From the NCBI GenBank assembly GCA_003480425.1, contig QUJA01000006.1, forward strand, positions 1-64,000: 64,000 nucleotides of DNA, given 5' to 3'. Origin of the DNA: Firmicutes bacterium AM31-12AC. Lineage in GTDB: Bacteria > Bacillota > Clostridia > Lachnospirales > Lachnospiraceae. Shown piece by piece: positions 55,880 to 64,000 of this stretch. Position 1 is the first letter of the stretch. Each line of letters starts with the position of its first letter. The position numbers and the translations under genes were made by a program. The notes below the pieces were generated by a model. It made no database searches, was not told the origin of the DNA, and saw only the letters and a list, made by a program, of their open reading frames with translations.

Positions 55880-58456
55880 TTATACAATCTTTCTTCCACA
55901 GCACTGTTTGTATTTCTTTCCACTTCCGCAAGGGCATGGATCATTTGGATATATTTTCTTCTCTTCGCGTTTTTTCGGAGTTCGTACAGCCGTCTCGTCT
56001 TTATTCGTTCCTGTTACTTTCGCAACCTGCTCACGCTCTACTTTCTGCTCAACACGGATATTAAACAACGTCTTGATTGTCATCTCTGCGATGGCATTCG
56101 TCATTTCGCCGAACATATCATATCCCATCATTTTATATTCTACCAGCGGATCTCTCTGACCATATGCCTGAAGACCAATTCCCTGTCGCAGCTGATCCAT
56201 ATCGTCAATGTGATCCATCCATTTTGCATCAATCACTTTTAACAATACAACACGTTCCATCTCTCGAATCTGTTCCGGTTCTGGGAATTCTGCTTCTTTA
56301 CCTTCATATGCTTTAACAGCTTTTTCTTTCAATAAATGCTTCAGTTCCTTCTGCTGCATGTCTTCAATTTCTTTTGCTGTAGGGAATTTTAATTGTGGAA
56401 TAACATCATGAAGTGAAACTTCAAGTCCTGTCAAATCCCATTCTTCCGGATCTACATCCGGTGACACACAGCGATCGACCAGATTTTCCACATATTCCGT
56501 GATCATATTATAAACTGTATCGCGCATACTCTCGCCATCCAGAACGCGTCGTCTCTCTTCGTAAATGATTTCACGCTGTTCATTCATAACCTGGTCGTAT
56601 TCCAATAAATTCTTACGAATTCCATAGTTATTGCTCTCAATTTTCTTCTGTGCTTTTTCTATTGCATTAGAAAGCATCTTATGTTCAATCTGCTCTCCGT
56701 CTTCTACACCCAAAGTGTTAAATACGGACATCAATTTTTCGGAACCGAATAATCTCATCAGATCATCTTCCAAAGAAATATAAAAACGAGACTCTCCCGG
56801 ATCACCCTGACGACCTGCACGACCACGCAGCTGATTATCAATACGACGAGATTCATGACGTTCTGTACCGATAATCTTCAATCCACCTGCTGCCTTTGAT
56901 TCATCATCCAGCTTAATATCCGTACCACGACCAGCCATGTTTGTAGCAATTGTAACAGCTCCATGTATTCCGGCATCTGCTACAATCTCAGCTTCCTGTT
57001 CATGATATTTTGCATTCAAAACATTGTGAGGGATTCCCTCTTTTTTCAACATCTTGCTAAGTAATTCTGATACATCAATTGTAATTGTACCTACCAGAAC
57101 AGGCTGGCCTGTTGCATGTGCTTCTTTTACTGCCTCTACAACAGCCTTATATTTTTCCTCTTTTGTCTTATAAACAGCGTCATCTAAATCCTTTCTCTGA
57201 ACCGGAAGGTTTGTTGGAATTTCGATAACATCCATTCCATAAATATCTCTAAACTCTTTTTCCTCTGTCAAGGCAGTACCTGTCATACCACTCTTTTTCT
57301 CATATTTATTAAACAAATTCTGGAATGTAATCGTTGCAAGAGTTTTGCTTTCTCTCATCACTTTTACATGTTCTTTAGCCTCGATTGCCTGATGAAGACC
57401 ATCTGAATAACGACGTCCAGGCATAATACGTCCTGTAAACTCATCGACAATAACAACCTCTCCCTCTGGTGTCACCACATAATCCTGATCACGGAACATA
57501 AGATTATGTGCACGCAATGCAAGAATAATATTATGCTGAATCTCAAGATTTTCCGGATCGGCAAGGTTTTCAATATGGAAGAATTTCTCTACCTTCTTCA
57601 CACCATCTTCTGTCAGGTTTACAGATTTTTCTTTCTCATTTACAATATAGTCGCCTGTTTCCTCGATATCTTCTCCCATGATTGCATTGATCTTAGAGAA
57701 TTCACCACTTGCCTCTCCACGTTCTAACTGACGTGCCAGGATATCGCAAGCTTCATACAATTTTGTAGATTTACTGCTCTGTCCAGAAATAATCAATGGT
57801 GTTCTTGCCTCATCGATCAATACTGAGTCGACCTCATCAATAACTGCAAAATTCAATCCGCGTTGTACAAGCTGCTCTTTATAAATAACCATATTATCTC
57901 TCAGATAATCAAATCCAAGCTCGTTATTGGTTACGTAAGTAATATCACAATCGTAAGCCGCACGTCTCTCTTCACTTTCCATGCTATTGAGAACTACTCC
58001 GACTGTCAGTCCTAAAAACTGGTGTACTTTTCCCATCCACTCTGCATCACGTCTTGCAAGATAATCATTGACTGTTACAATGTGAACGCCTTTTCCGCTC
58101 AATGCGTTCAAATAAGCAGGTAATGTAGAAACCAGTGTCTTACCTTCACCTGTTCTCATCTCTGCAATTCGTCCCTGATGTAAAATAATACCACCAATCA
58201 ACTGTACACGATAATGTTTCATACCAAGACTTCTATAAGCCGCTTCACGTACTGTTGCATATGCTTCCGGTAAAATATCGTCTAATGTTTCCCCCTCATT
58301 CAGACGTTGTTTAAATTCTTTTGTTTTTCCTCTCAGTTCCTCATCAGAAAGTGCCTGCATCTGTGAATCCAATGCTTCAATCTGATCAACTATTGGATAT
58401 ATTCGTTTTAATTCGTTTTCACTATGTGTACCAAATATTTTCTGTATTAAACCCAT
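55880..58456 (-). CDS. secA: Preprotein translocase ATPase SecA
   Basis: Motor of the Sec export pathway, 858 residues. Walker [21 protein letters not shown] pattern, [19 protein letters not shown], the second nucleotide domain [18 protein letters not shown], and a C-terminal zinc motif [16 protein letters not shown] that binds SecB or lipid. It is followed by prfB, the conserved pair in Firmicutes. Confidence 0.97.
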   Translation of the reverse strand: MGLIQKIFGTHSENELKRIYPIVDQIEALDSQMQALSDEELRGKTKEFKQRLNEGETLDDILPEAYATVREAAYRSLGMKHYRVQLIGGIILHQGRIAEMRTGEGKTLVSTLPAYLNALSGKGVHIVTVNDYLARRDAEWMGKVHQFLGLTVGVVLNSMESEERRAAYDCDITYVTNNELGFDYLRDNMVIYKEQLVQRGLNFAVIDEVDSVLIDEARTPLIISGQSSKSTKLYEACDILARQLERGEASGEFSKINAIMGEDIEETGDYIVNEKEKSVNLTEDGVKKVEKFFHIENLADPENLEIQHNIILALRAHNLMFRDQDYVVTPEGEVVIVDEFTGRIMPGRRYSDGLHQAIEAKEHVKVMRESKTLATITFQNLFNKYEKKSGMTGTALTEEKEFRDIYGMDVIEIPTNLPVQRKDLDDAVYKTKEEKYKAVVEAVKEAHATGQPVLVGTITIDVSELLSKMLKKEGIPHNVLNAKYHEQEAEIVADAGIHGAVTIATNMAGRGTDIKLDDESKAAGGLKIIGTERHESRRIDNQLRGRAGRQGDPGESRFYISLEDDLMRLFGSEKLMSVFNTLGVEDGEQIEHKMLSNAIEKAQKKIESNNYGIRKNLLEYDQVMNEQREIIYEERRRVLDGESMRDTVYNMITEYVENLVDRCVSPDVDPEEWDLTGLEVSLHDVIPQLKFPTAKEIEDMQQKELKHLLKEKAVKAYEGKEAEFPEPEQIREMERVVLLKVIDAKWMDHIDDMDQLRQGIGLQAYGQRDPLVEYKMMGYDMFGEMTNAIAEMTIKTLFNIRVEQKVEREQVAKVTGTNKDETAVRTPKKREEKKIYPNDPCPCGSGKKYKQCCGRKIV

Positions 58457-58526
58457 AATCAGTAGTGTACTCCTTGTCTAATTTTACTCTGTTCTCCATT
58501 TTATCACTAATTGAGCTTAAATTCAA

Positions 58527-59318
58527 TTACTGTTTCGTACAGTTTTGTATACTGCTTTTAACAATTTCGCGATATGATATTGATCCGCCAAATAAATCCA
58601 ATGCACTTCCTATCGTATAATCCAGTTTTCCGCCACAGGCTTCTTCAAATTTCTTCAAATCATCTATACTTCCAATACCCCCGGCATATGTAATCTTTGT
58701 ACCATTCCACTTTCCGAGCATTTCGACGAGTTCCAGCTCCACTCCTGATGATTTTCCCTCTACATCCACACCATGGATTAGAAATTCATCACAATATTCT
58801 GCCAATTCATCTAGTGTTTTTTCATTCAATTTCACTTCCGTAAATGTCTGCCAACGATTTGTCACAACATAATAATCATTGTTTTTTTTGCGACAGCTCA
58901 AATCCAATACTAACTTTTCTTTTCCTGCTTCCTGCAATAACTTCTGTAAATTATCTTGATGAAATTTCCCATCTTGAAATACATAAGAAGTTACAATCAC
59001 ATGACTTGCACCTGCCTGCAAATATTCCTGTGCATTTTCCGCTGTTATCCCGCCACCGATCTGCATGCCTTTCGGATATGCCTGTAATGCTGATAGTGCT
59101 TGCTTTTTTGTCTCTTTATAATATTCTGAAGTCGGAGGATTCAGTAAAATAATATGTCCTCCTGACAATCCGTCTTTCTGATACATCTTTGCGTAATATG
59201 CAGCATCCAACTCTGAAGAGAAATTCGTTTTTGCTGTATCCCCTTTATCGCAAAGTGAACCGCCAACAATCTGTTTTACTTTTCCGTTATGTATATCAAT
59301 ACAAGGTCTGAATTTCAT
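58527..59318 (-). CDS. hisA: Eukaryote-type HisA isomerase
   Basis: Phosphoribosylformimino-AICAR-phosphate isomerase of histidine synthesis, 263 residues. Two phosphate-binding halves: FRPCIDIHNGKVKQIVGGSL, MQIGGGITAENAQEYLQAGA and ITYAGGIGSIDDLKKF. Spacing and inserts (LCDKGDTAKTNFSSELDAAYYAKMY pattern) resemble the fungal/plant HIS6 type rather than common bacterial HisA. No other his gene is nearby, so it stands alone and may be a horizontally acquired form. Confidence 0.85.
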   Translation of the reverse strand: MKFRPCIDIHNGKVKQIVGGSLCDKGDTAKTNFSSELDAAYYAKMYQKDGLSGGHIILLNPPTSEYYKETKKQALSALQAYPKGMQIGGGITAENAQEYLQAGASHVIVTSYVFQDGKFHQDNLQKLLQEAGKEKLVLDLSCRKKNNDYYVVTNRWQTFTEVKLNEKTLDELAEYCDEFLIHGVDVEGKSSGVELELVEMLGKWNGTKITYAGGIGSIDDLKKFEEACGGKLDYTIGSALDLFGGSISYREIVKSSIQNCTKQ

Positions 59319-59409
59319 GATATAATCCGCCTTTCTGCCTTTTAAATACTATTTCACATCATTTTGTGTCTCAATTGCTTCACCATTTTATCATAGTAAA
59401 GTCAAAAAA

Positions 59410-59440
59410 GGAAGAGAAAACCAAATATCAGTTTCTCTCC
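59410..59440 (-). terminator. Terminator after the small lipoprotein
   Basis: Stem GGAAGAGAAA with TTTCTCTCC around a 11-base loop; the minus-strand exit is CCTTTTTTGAC. It lies about 50 bases past the lipoprotein stop. Confidence 0.7.
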
Positions 59441-59488
59441 CTCTATGTTACATGTTATTACTTTTAACGCATTTGCAAACGACTTTTT

Positions 59489-59752
59489 CTATCGTACTGT
59501 ACCCTTATCCGTTGCTCCATTATCAGTCATATCATCTACTGCATCATCAATTCCCTCGGTCACATCATTTACTGCATCATCGATAATACCATCTCCATCC
59601 TTATCAGCCTTTGTATCAGCTCCTTGATCCGTAGTATTATTATTTCCCTGATCCGCAGCATTCATTCCTGTGTTTGTTGTTCCACATGCAGTCATACTTC
59701 CCATCAACAATACACTGACAACTAATAATATCGCCGTTTTCATTTTCTTCAT
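59489..59752 (-). CDS. Small lipoprotein with an acidic, EF-hand-like segment
   Basis: 87 residues. Signal with lipobox SMTAC (Cys23), an N/T/D-rich linker, then DKDGDGIIDDAVNDVTEGID, which follows the EF-hand/dockerin D-x-D-x-D-G spacing. A calcium-binding role is possible but untested. No partner gene recognised. Confidence 0.75.
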   Translation of the reverse strand: MKKMKTAILLVVSVLLMGSMTACGTTNTGMNAADQGNNNTTDQGADTKADKDGDGIIDDAVNDVTEGIDDAVDDMTDNGATDKGTVR

Positions 59753-59861
59753 TTTGATTCTTCCTTTCCATAAAAAATCTTGTACACTTACTATGTACTT
59801 TTTTATCGTTTTTATGTTTGGAAAAATCTTCCAAGAGAAAAATTTCTATAGATATACAACT

Positions 59862-61820
59862 TTATAGTTTTTCTTTTAGTTCACCACTGCGATAAGCCGC
59901 CAACAGCACTTCCAAATCTGCTATCTGTTCTTTTAATTCTTTTCCGATATCAGTATTTCCAACAAGACTTCTTTGTACAACACGACGGATTACCATACTT
60001 TCTGAATGAATATCACTTTCTTTTTCAATCGCAGATTCTGTTGATTCAAATGGTTCATGTGCAACAAGCAACAATCCATAAGAATTGTATATTAATGTAT
60101 ATCCGGCAATCCCCGTTTCTCGTTGATAAGCTTTTGAAAATCCACCATCAATTACCATGACTTTACCATTACATTTCACAGGGCTTTCCCCATTTTTTCT
60201 TTTAACCGGAACATGTCCATTGATAATATGCGTATCATCCGACTCAAAATCTAACCCGAACTCTTTCATAATAGATGCGATTACTTTTTCATTTTCTATA
60301 TATTGATAATATGGATTTTTCACCTCTTTATGAGTTTCTTTCTCGGCAAGAAAATATCGTTCGAAAGTTGCCATCTTATCCTTTCCAAACAATGGTGAAT
60401 TCGGATTCAGCCAGATATACCACATGATATCTTTTCCGTTTTGCCAATCCTCTTTGTCAACTGCGAAAAATCCTTTTCTCACATAACGTTCTAATGCATC
60501 ATACAAAGATTTACCTTTGAATTTTTTACCAAACAATGTTACTTCTTTCAATGAACCATCTTCATTTAACGGTACACACCCATGATACAACAAATTATTA
60601 TTGTAAACCTTATACAAACTTCCTTTCGAAAGCAGGAAATGCATATGTTCCTGAAGTTTTTCACATCCGGTAAACGCACGTTCCAATCGTTCCATTACAT
60701 CTTCCTCGTCTGCCGATAACTGATATGGGTTCTTTGGATCGATCGTTGGGAAGTTTGTATCCAGCAATTTATACTCTTTTCCATCTAACGTAATAGTCCC
60801 TTTTTCATAATCAATCCGATGTAAAAGGGCGCGCTCTTCCAACCCAAATCCCGGCTGACGTCTGATTGTCTGTCCTTCAATTTTAAACTGAATAATTGAA
60901 ATTGCTTTATGCATTCTCATATTCAGCTCCATCTCTGCCCTATTTGGATTGTCCGAACCTTTCAGCTTAAAGCAATCACACGGATCATCTCCATATACCT
61001 GAAGTGCAAATGTCGCTAATGGAAGGAGATTAATTCCATATCCATCTTCAAGAATATCTAAATTGCCATAACGTGCACAAATTCGGATTACATTTGCAAT
61101 ACATGCTAATTGTCCTGCCGCAGCTCCCATCCATACAACATCATGGTTGCCCCACTGAATATCCAGGGAATGATAACTCATCAGCTTATCCATAATAATA
61201 TGTGGTCCCGGTCCTCTGTCATAAATATCTCCTACAATATGCAAATGATCTACAACCAGGCGCTGGATCAATGATGAAATCGCAATAATAAATTCTTCCG
61301 CCCGTCCAATTCGAATGATCGTCATTATAATCTCATTATAATAAGATTCTTTATCATTTATTTCTGAACGTTCTGTAATCAATTCTTCTATAACATAAGC
61401 AAAATCTTTTGGCAGTGCCTTCCTTACTTTGGAACGAGTATATTTACTTGCTGCCCTCTTACTCACTTCAATCAAACGATACAGATTAATCTTGTACCAA
61501 TCCTCCATATTTGATTCTGTCTTCTTTACTTGAGCTATCTTATCTTTCGGATAATAAATCAATGTTGCGAGAGATTGCTTGTCCCTGCTGCTCAATGTAT
61601 TTCCAAAAACATCATTAATTTTTCTCCTCACAGATCCTGAGCCATTCTTTAGTACGTGAGAAAACGCCTCATACTCTCCATGAACATCTGTAATAAAATG
61701 TTCTGTACCCTTTGGCAAATTCAAAATTGCCTGTAAATTGATAATCTCTGTAGATGCTGCTGCTATCGTTGGATATAGATCAGACAAACGATCCAGATAC
61801 CTTTCTTCCAAATTTCTCAT
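59862..61820 (-). CDS. fbp: Class III fructose-1,6-bisphosphatase
   Basis: Gluconeogenic phosphatase of the Firmicute type, 652 residues, with the metallophosphatase core: ITDVHGEYEAF, GDIYDRGPGPHIIMD, WGNHDVVWMGAAAG, HIINGHVPVKRKNGESP. The ATG used follows AAAAGGAATCGTTT. It lies 63 bases downstream of dapB. PEP or AMP control is known for the family, not visible here. Confidence 0.96.
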   Translation of the reverse strand: MRNLEERYLDRLSDLYPTIAAASTEIINLQAILNLPKGTEHFITDVHGEYEAFSHVLKNGSGSVRRKINDVFGNTLSSRDKQSLATLIYYPKDKIAQVKKTESNMEDWYKINLYRLIEVSKRAASKYTRSKVRKALPKDFAYVIEELITERSEINDKESYYNEIIMTIIRIGRAEEFIIAISSLIQRLVVDHLHIVGDIYDRGPGPHIIMDKLMSYHSLDIQWGNHDVVWMGAAAGQLACIANVIRICARYGNLDILEDGYGINLLPLATFALQVYGDDPCDCFKLKGSDNPNRAEMELNMRMHKAISIIQFKIEGQTIRRQPGFGLEERALLHRIDYEKGTITLDGKEYKLLDTNFPTIDPKNPYQLSADEEDVMERLERAFTGCEKLQEHMHFLLSKGSLYKVYNNNLLYHGCVPLNEDGSLKEVTLFGKKFKGKSLYDALERYVRKGFFAVDKEDWQNGKDIMWYIWLNPNSPLFGKDKMATFERYFLAEKETHKEVKNPYYQYIENEKVIASIMKEFGLDFESDDTHIINGHVPVKRKNGESPVKCNGKVMVIDGGFSKAYQRETGIAGYTLIYNSYGLLLVAHEPFESTESAIEKESDIHSESMVIRRVVQRSLVGNTDIGKELKEQIADLEVLLAAYRSGELKEKL

Positions 61821-61883
61821 AAACGATTCCTTTTCCCCTGAGTTCATCTAACCTCAAGAACCTGTTTTTTATTTTTTATTCTA

Positions 61884-62642
61884 TTAAAATGCAATTACGT
61901 CACTCATATCGTACATTCCAGCCGGTTTGCCTGCCAGATATTTTGCAGCTTCAACAGCCCCTTTTCCAAATACACTTCTGGAATATGCTGTGTGTTTAAA
62001 CTCAATCACTTCATCTGTTCCGGCAAAAATCACTTCATGCTCTCCGACAATTGTTCCGGCACGAACTGCTGAAATACCAATTTCTTTTGAGTCGCGTTTC
62101 TGACGCACCTGGCTTCTGTCATAAACATAGTTGTATTCATTATTCAATGCATCATTAATAGAGTCTGCAAGTGCAAGTGCTGTTCCACTTGGCGCATCCA
62201 GTTTTTGATTGTGATGCTTTTCTACTAATTCAATATCATATCCTGCCGGTGCCAGCACCTTAGCGGCATCCTTCAAAAGCTTTAACAAAAGATTGATTCC
62301 CATAGACATATTCGCAGATTTTAAAATTGCAACTTTTTCAGAAGCTTCTTTAATTTTCTGCAGCTGTTCCTCTGAATAACCCGTCGAACAAATTACCGCC
62401 GGCACTTGCTTACTTATACAATAAGCCAATAATCCTTCCAATGCTGCAGCATTCGAAAAATCAATCACCACATCAACTTCTACATCACAATCTGCAAAAC
62501 TTTTGAATACCGGATATGTATTCGAAATTCCAGTATAAGTATCTATTCCTGCCACGATTTCAACCTGCTCATCCTCTTTTACAAGACCTGTTATCATCTG
62601 TCCCATTTTTCCATTGCATCCACTCATCAAAACTCTTATCAT
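61884..62642 (-). CDS. dapB: 4-Hydroxy-tetrahydrodipicolinate reductase
   Basis: NAD(P)H-dependent step of lysine and diaminopimelate synthesis. 252 residues from the ATG with CAGGAGGATAG upstream; a longer frame to 62756 would run into a terminator. Marks: MSGCNGKMGQMITGL, FSNAAALEGLLAYC, VEKHHNQKLDAPSGTALAL and the GTIVGEHEVIFAG loop. No other dap gene is in the window. Confidence 0.95.
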   Translation of the reverse strand: MIRVLMSGCNGKMGQMITGLVKEDEQVEIVAGIDTYTGISNTYPVFKSFADCDVEVDVVIDFSNAAALEGLLAYCISKQVPAVICSTGYSEEQLQKIKEASEKVAILKSANMSMGINLLLKLLKDAAKVLAPAGYDIELVEKHHNQKLDAPSGTALALADSINDALNNEYNYVYDRSQVRQKRDSKEIGISAVRAGTIVGEHEVIFAGTDEVIEFKHTAYSRSVFGKGAVEAAKYLAGKPAGMYDMSDVIAF

Positions 62643-62743
62643 GTTTCTATCCTCCTGTATTTCACTGCGTTCTAGTCTTTTTAACCCATATTCTGTCACT
62701 AAGTATGGCTGATAGCTTTTTATGTATTTAATCACTACTAACA

Positions 62744-62791
62744 AAAAGGATATCATATTTGAAGCAATTCCTCAAGAAATGATATCCTTTT
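62744..62791 (-). terminator. Terminator after the SSB-like gene
   Basis: 13-bp perfect arms AAAAGGATATCAT (62744-62756) and ATGATATCCTTTT (62779-62791); the minus-strand exit is TTTTTGTTAG. Confidence 0.88.
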
Positions 62792-62862
62792 AACGATCCC
62801 TTTTACCTAAAACAGATTACTGACCAATTTATATTATATAATATCAGATTACTTTTTGTTTC

Positions 62863-63489
62863 TTATTCTATACATTCTAATTTGCTTACGGAAACTTCAT
62901 ATGCTGTTCTTGTTTCAGTTTCTGCCTCGGATAATTTTTTCACATAATTTCTGCTTTGAATTCTTCCAAGCAATTGTACGTGTTCTCCAACCTCAAATCC
63001 CGAAGCATATCTTGCATTTCTTCCCCAGCATATACAAGGAATATAATCTGATTTTCCATAAGGTCTGTTTACAGCCAGAAGCAAATCTGCAATTTCTCTT
63101 CCCAACGGAGTTTTTCTGTAAATTGGTTTTTTACAAATGTATCCTTCTAATAGGATATGATTTGTCTTCGCTCCATCCAGTTCTTCATCTACAAATTCCA
63201 GTTCACGGACAAACACAGACAATACCAATCGATTTTTTTGTTCTTCATGCCGGTTATACGAACGGAACTGCCCGGATACTTTAATAAATTCCCCGGTATA
63301 GTCCTGATTTACATCAATCAAACGTTCCGATATTGTGAGCGGAATCCGATCTTCCGAATTGCTCAATCGCTTCACCATAACATCCATTACATAAAATCCT
63401 TCTCCAAACACCTCATGGCTATATGTAAGAGGTGAAGCAACCTCTCCCATAATTGTTACCTGATTATTTTCAATAATCTTATCTGACAT
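62863..63489 (-). CDS. SSB-like protein with two OB folds
   Basis: 208 residues in two tandem OB-like halves. The first (about 8-95) reads NNQVTIMGEVASPLTYSHE and FIKVSGQFRSYNRHE. The second (about 105-208) reads HILLEGYICKKPIYRKTPLGREIADLLLAVNR and ending YIPCICWGRNARYASGF and GEHVQLLGRIQSRNYVKK, the usual SSB pattern. The acidic C-terminal tail of canonical SSB is missing, so it is not the main replicative SSB. Confidence 0.85.
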   Translation of the reverse strand: MSDKIIENNQVTIMGEVASPLTYSHEVFGEGFYVMDVMVKRLSNSEDRIPLTISERLIDVNQDYTGEFIKVSGQFRSYNRHEEQKNRLVLSVFVRELEFVDEELDGAKTNHILLEGYICKKPIYRKTPLGREIADLLLAVNRPYGKSDYIPCICWGRNARYASGFEVGEHVQLLGRIQSRNYVKKLSEAETETRTAYEVSVSKLECIE

Positions 63490-63640
63490 AATTTGTAATT
63501 CTCCCTTCCTCTTCGCGGTATTTTTAAGTCATTACTAAATCTATGTTCTTTAACACCTTTTTTAGAACAAATTTATCCCAAAATCGCTCGACAGCCGAAA
63601 ACGACTTTTTTCGCAGACATATTTTTTACATATATAGGTA

Positions 63641-63668
63641 TTGTAAATTTGAAATTTTGTGATAGAAT
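63641..63668 (+). promoter_or_regulatory. Possible typA promoter
   Basis: TTGTAA (63641-63646), 16 bases, TAGAAT (63663-63668), about 50 bases before the typA start. Confidence 0.45.
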
Positions 63669-63717
63669 AAAAAAGTTGTAACTTTATCATGATGTATTTA
63701 GGAAAGTGTGTGAAGCT

Positions 63718-64000
63718 ATGAAAACAAAACGAGAAGATGTTAGAAATATTGCAATTATCGCTCACGTAGACCACGGCAAGACAACTCTGGTCGATGAGCT
63801 TTTAAAACAAAGCGGTGTATTCCGCGAGAATCAGGAAGTTGCTGAACGTGTCATGGACTCTAATGATATTGAGCGTGAACGTGGAATTACAATCCTGTCT
63901 AAAAATACTGCTGTATATTATAAAGGAACAAAAATCAATATCATTGATACACCGGGACATGCTGATTTCGGTGGTGAAGTAGAACGTGTATTAAAAATGG
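63718..64000 (+). CDS. typA: TypA/BipA ribosome-associated GTPase (5' part)
   Basis: Translational GTPase used under stress and cold and in ribosome assembly. Only the first 94 codons are inside the window. G1 [21 protein letters not shown]2 region [10 protein letters not shown] and G3 [23 protein letters not shown] precedes the ATG. The 228 bases between it and the SSB-like gene hold both divergent promoters. Confidence 0.95.
   Translation, partial: MKTKREDVRNIAIIAHVDHGKTTLVDELLKQSGVFRENQEVAERVMDSNDIERERGITILSKNTAVYYKGTKINIIDTPGHADFGGEVERVLKM

Noticed and set aside
1..64000. CRISPR arrays, rRNA or tRNA genes, complete insertion sequences
   Set aside because: No regularly spaced repeats, RNA gene patterns or transposase genes were seen on either strand.

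Overview
The window reads as a low-GC Gram-positive anaerobe of the class Clostridia, most likely family Lachnospiraceae. This rests on gene content and order (cdaA-ybbR-HPr; tig-clpP-clpX-lon-engB; secA-prfB; uvrB-uvrA-mreB-recD2-comF; class III fructose bisphosphatase; EutS-type shell proteins), on AGGAGG ribosome sites, and on frequent GTG/TTG starts. No rRNA, tRNA, CRISPR array or intact insertion sequence was found.

Left core block (1-15.7 kb). A glycosyltransferase converges on a long minus-strand series read from the right: uvrB, uvrA, mreB-like, recD2, comF, two membrane proteins of unknown role, the diadenylate cyclase cdaA, its YbbR/CdaR partner, HPr, a sugar-phosphate nucleotidyltransferase and a GerMN lipoprotein. 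DNA repair, cell shape and c-di-AMP signalling therefore sit next to each other.

Accessory block (about 15.9-39.0 kb). It starts with a tyrosine integrase, a second frameshifted integrase, an excisionase-like protein, a MazF-family protein with a Cys-pair tail and a small sigma factor. The centre is a BlaI/BlaR1 beta-lactam-sensing locus controlling a MecA-like penicillin-binding protein, DUF-type lipoproteins and an orphan winged-helix regulator. The sequence shows a shared operator, TTACA-N2-TGTAA, at seven places. It also shows that the promoter-PBP-lipoprotein cassette was duplicated and one copy then lost its PBP by deletion between 9-bp repeats. Scars made of integrase, primase, HAD-phosphatase and lipoprotein pieces follow, then a lactose locus (AraC, GPH symporter, GH2 beta-galactosidase, AraC). 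A 39-40 bp direct repeat lies at 15962 and 38848 and may mark the ends of an integrated island.

Right core block (39-64 kb). A CoA-transferase, a short-chain dehydrogenase and an AlkD-like protein come first. An isolated EutS/EutS-like/EutP set and an AI-2E-family membrane protein follow. Then come engB, lon, clpX, clpP and tig, a DJ-1 protein, a CYTH protein, an XRE regulator, hom, prfB (with its programmed frameshift), secA, a eukaryote-type HisA, a small lipoprotein, fbp, dapB, an SSB-like protein and the start of typA.

Reading caution. Several conserved genes (lon twice, hom twice, CYTH, integrase 2, HAD, probably ybbR) are broken by one-base indels, mostly in short homopolymers. In essential genes this looks more like sequence error than decay, so those genes are described as reconstructed wholes.
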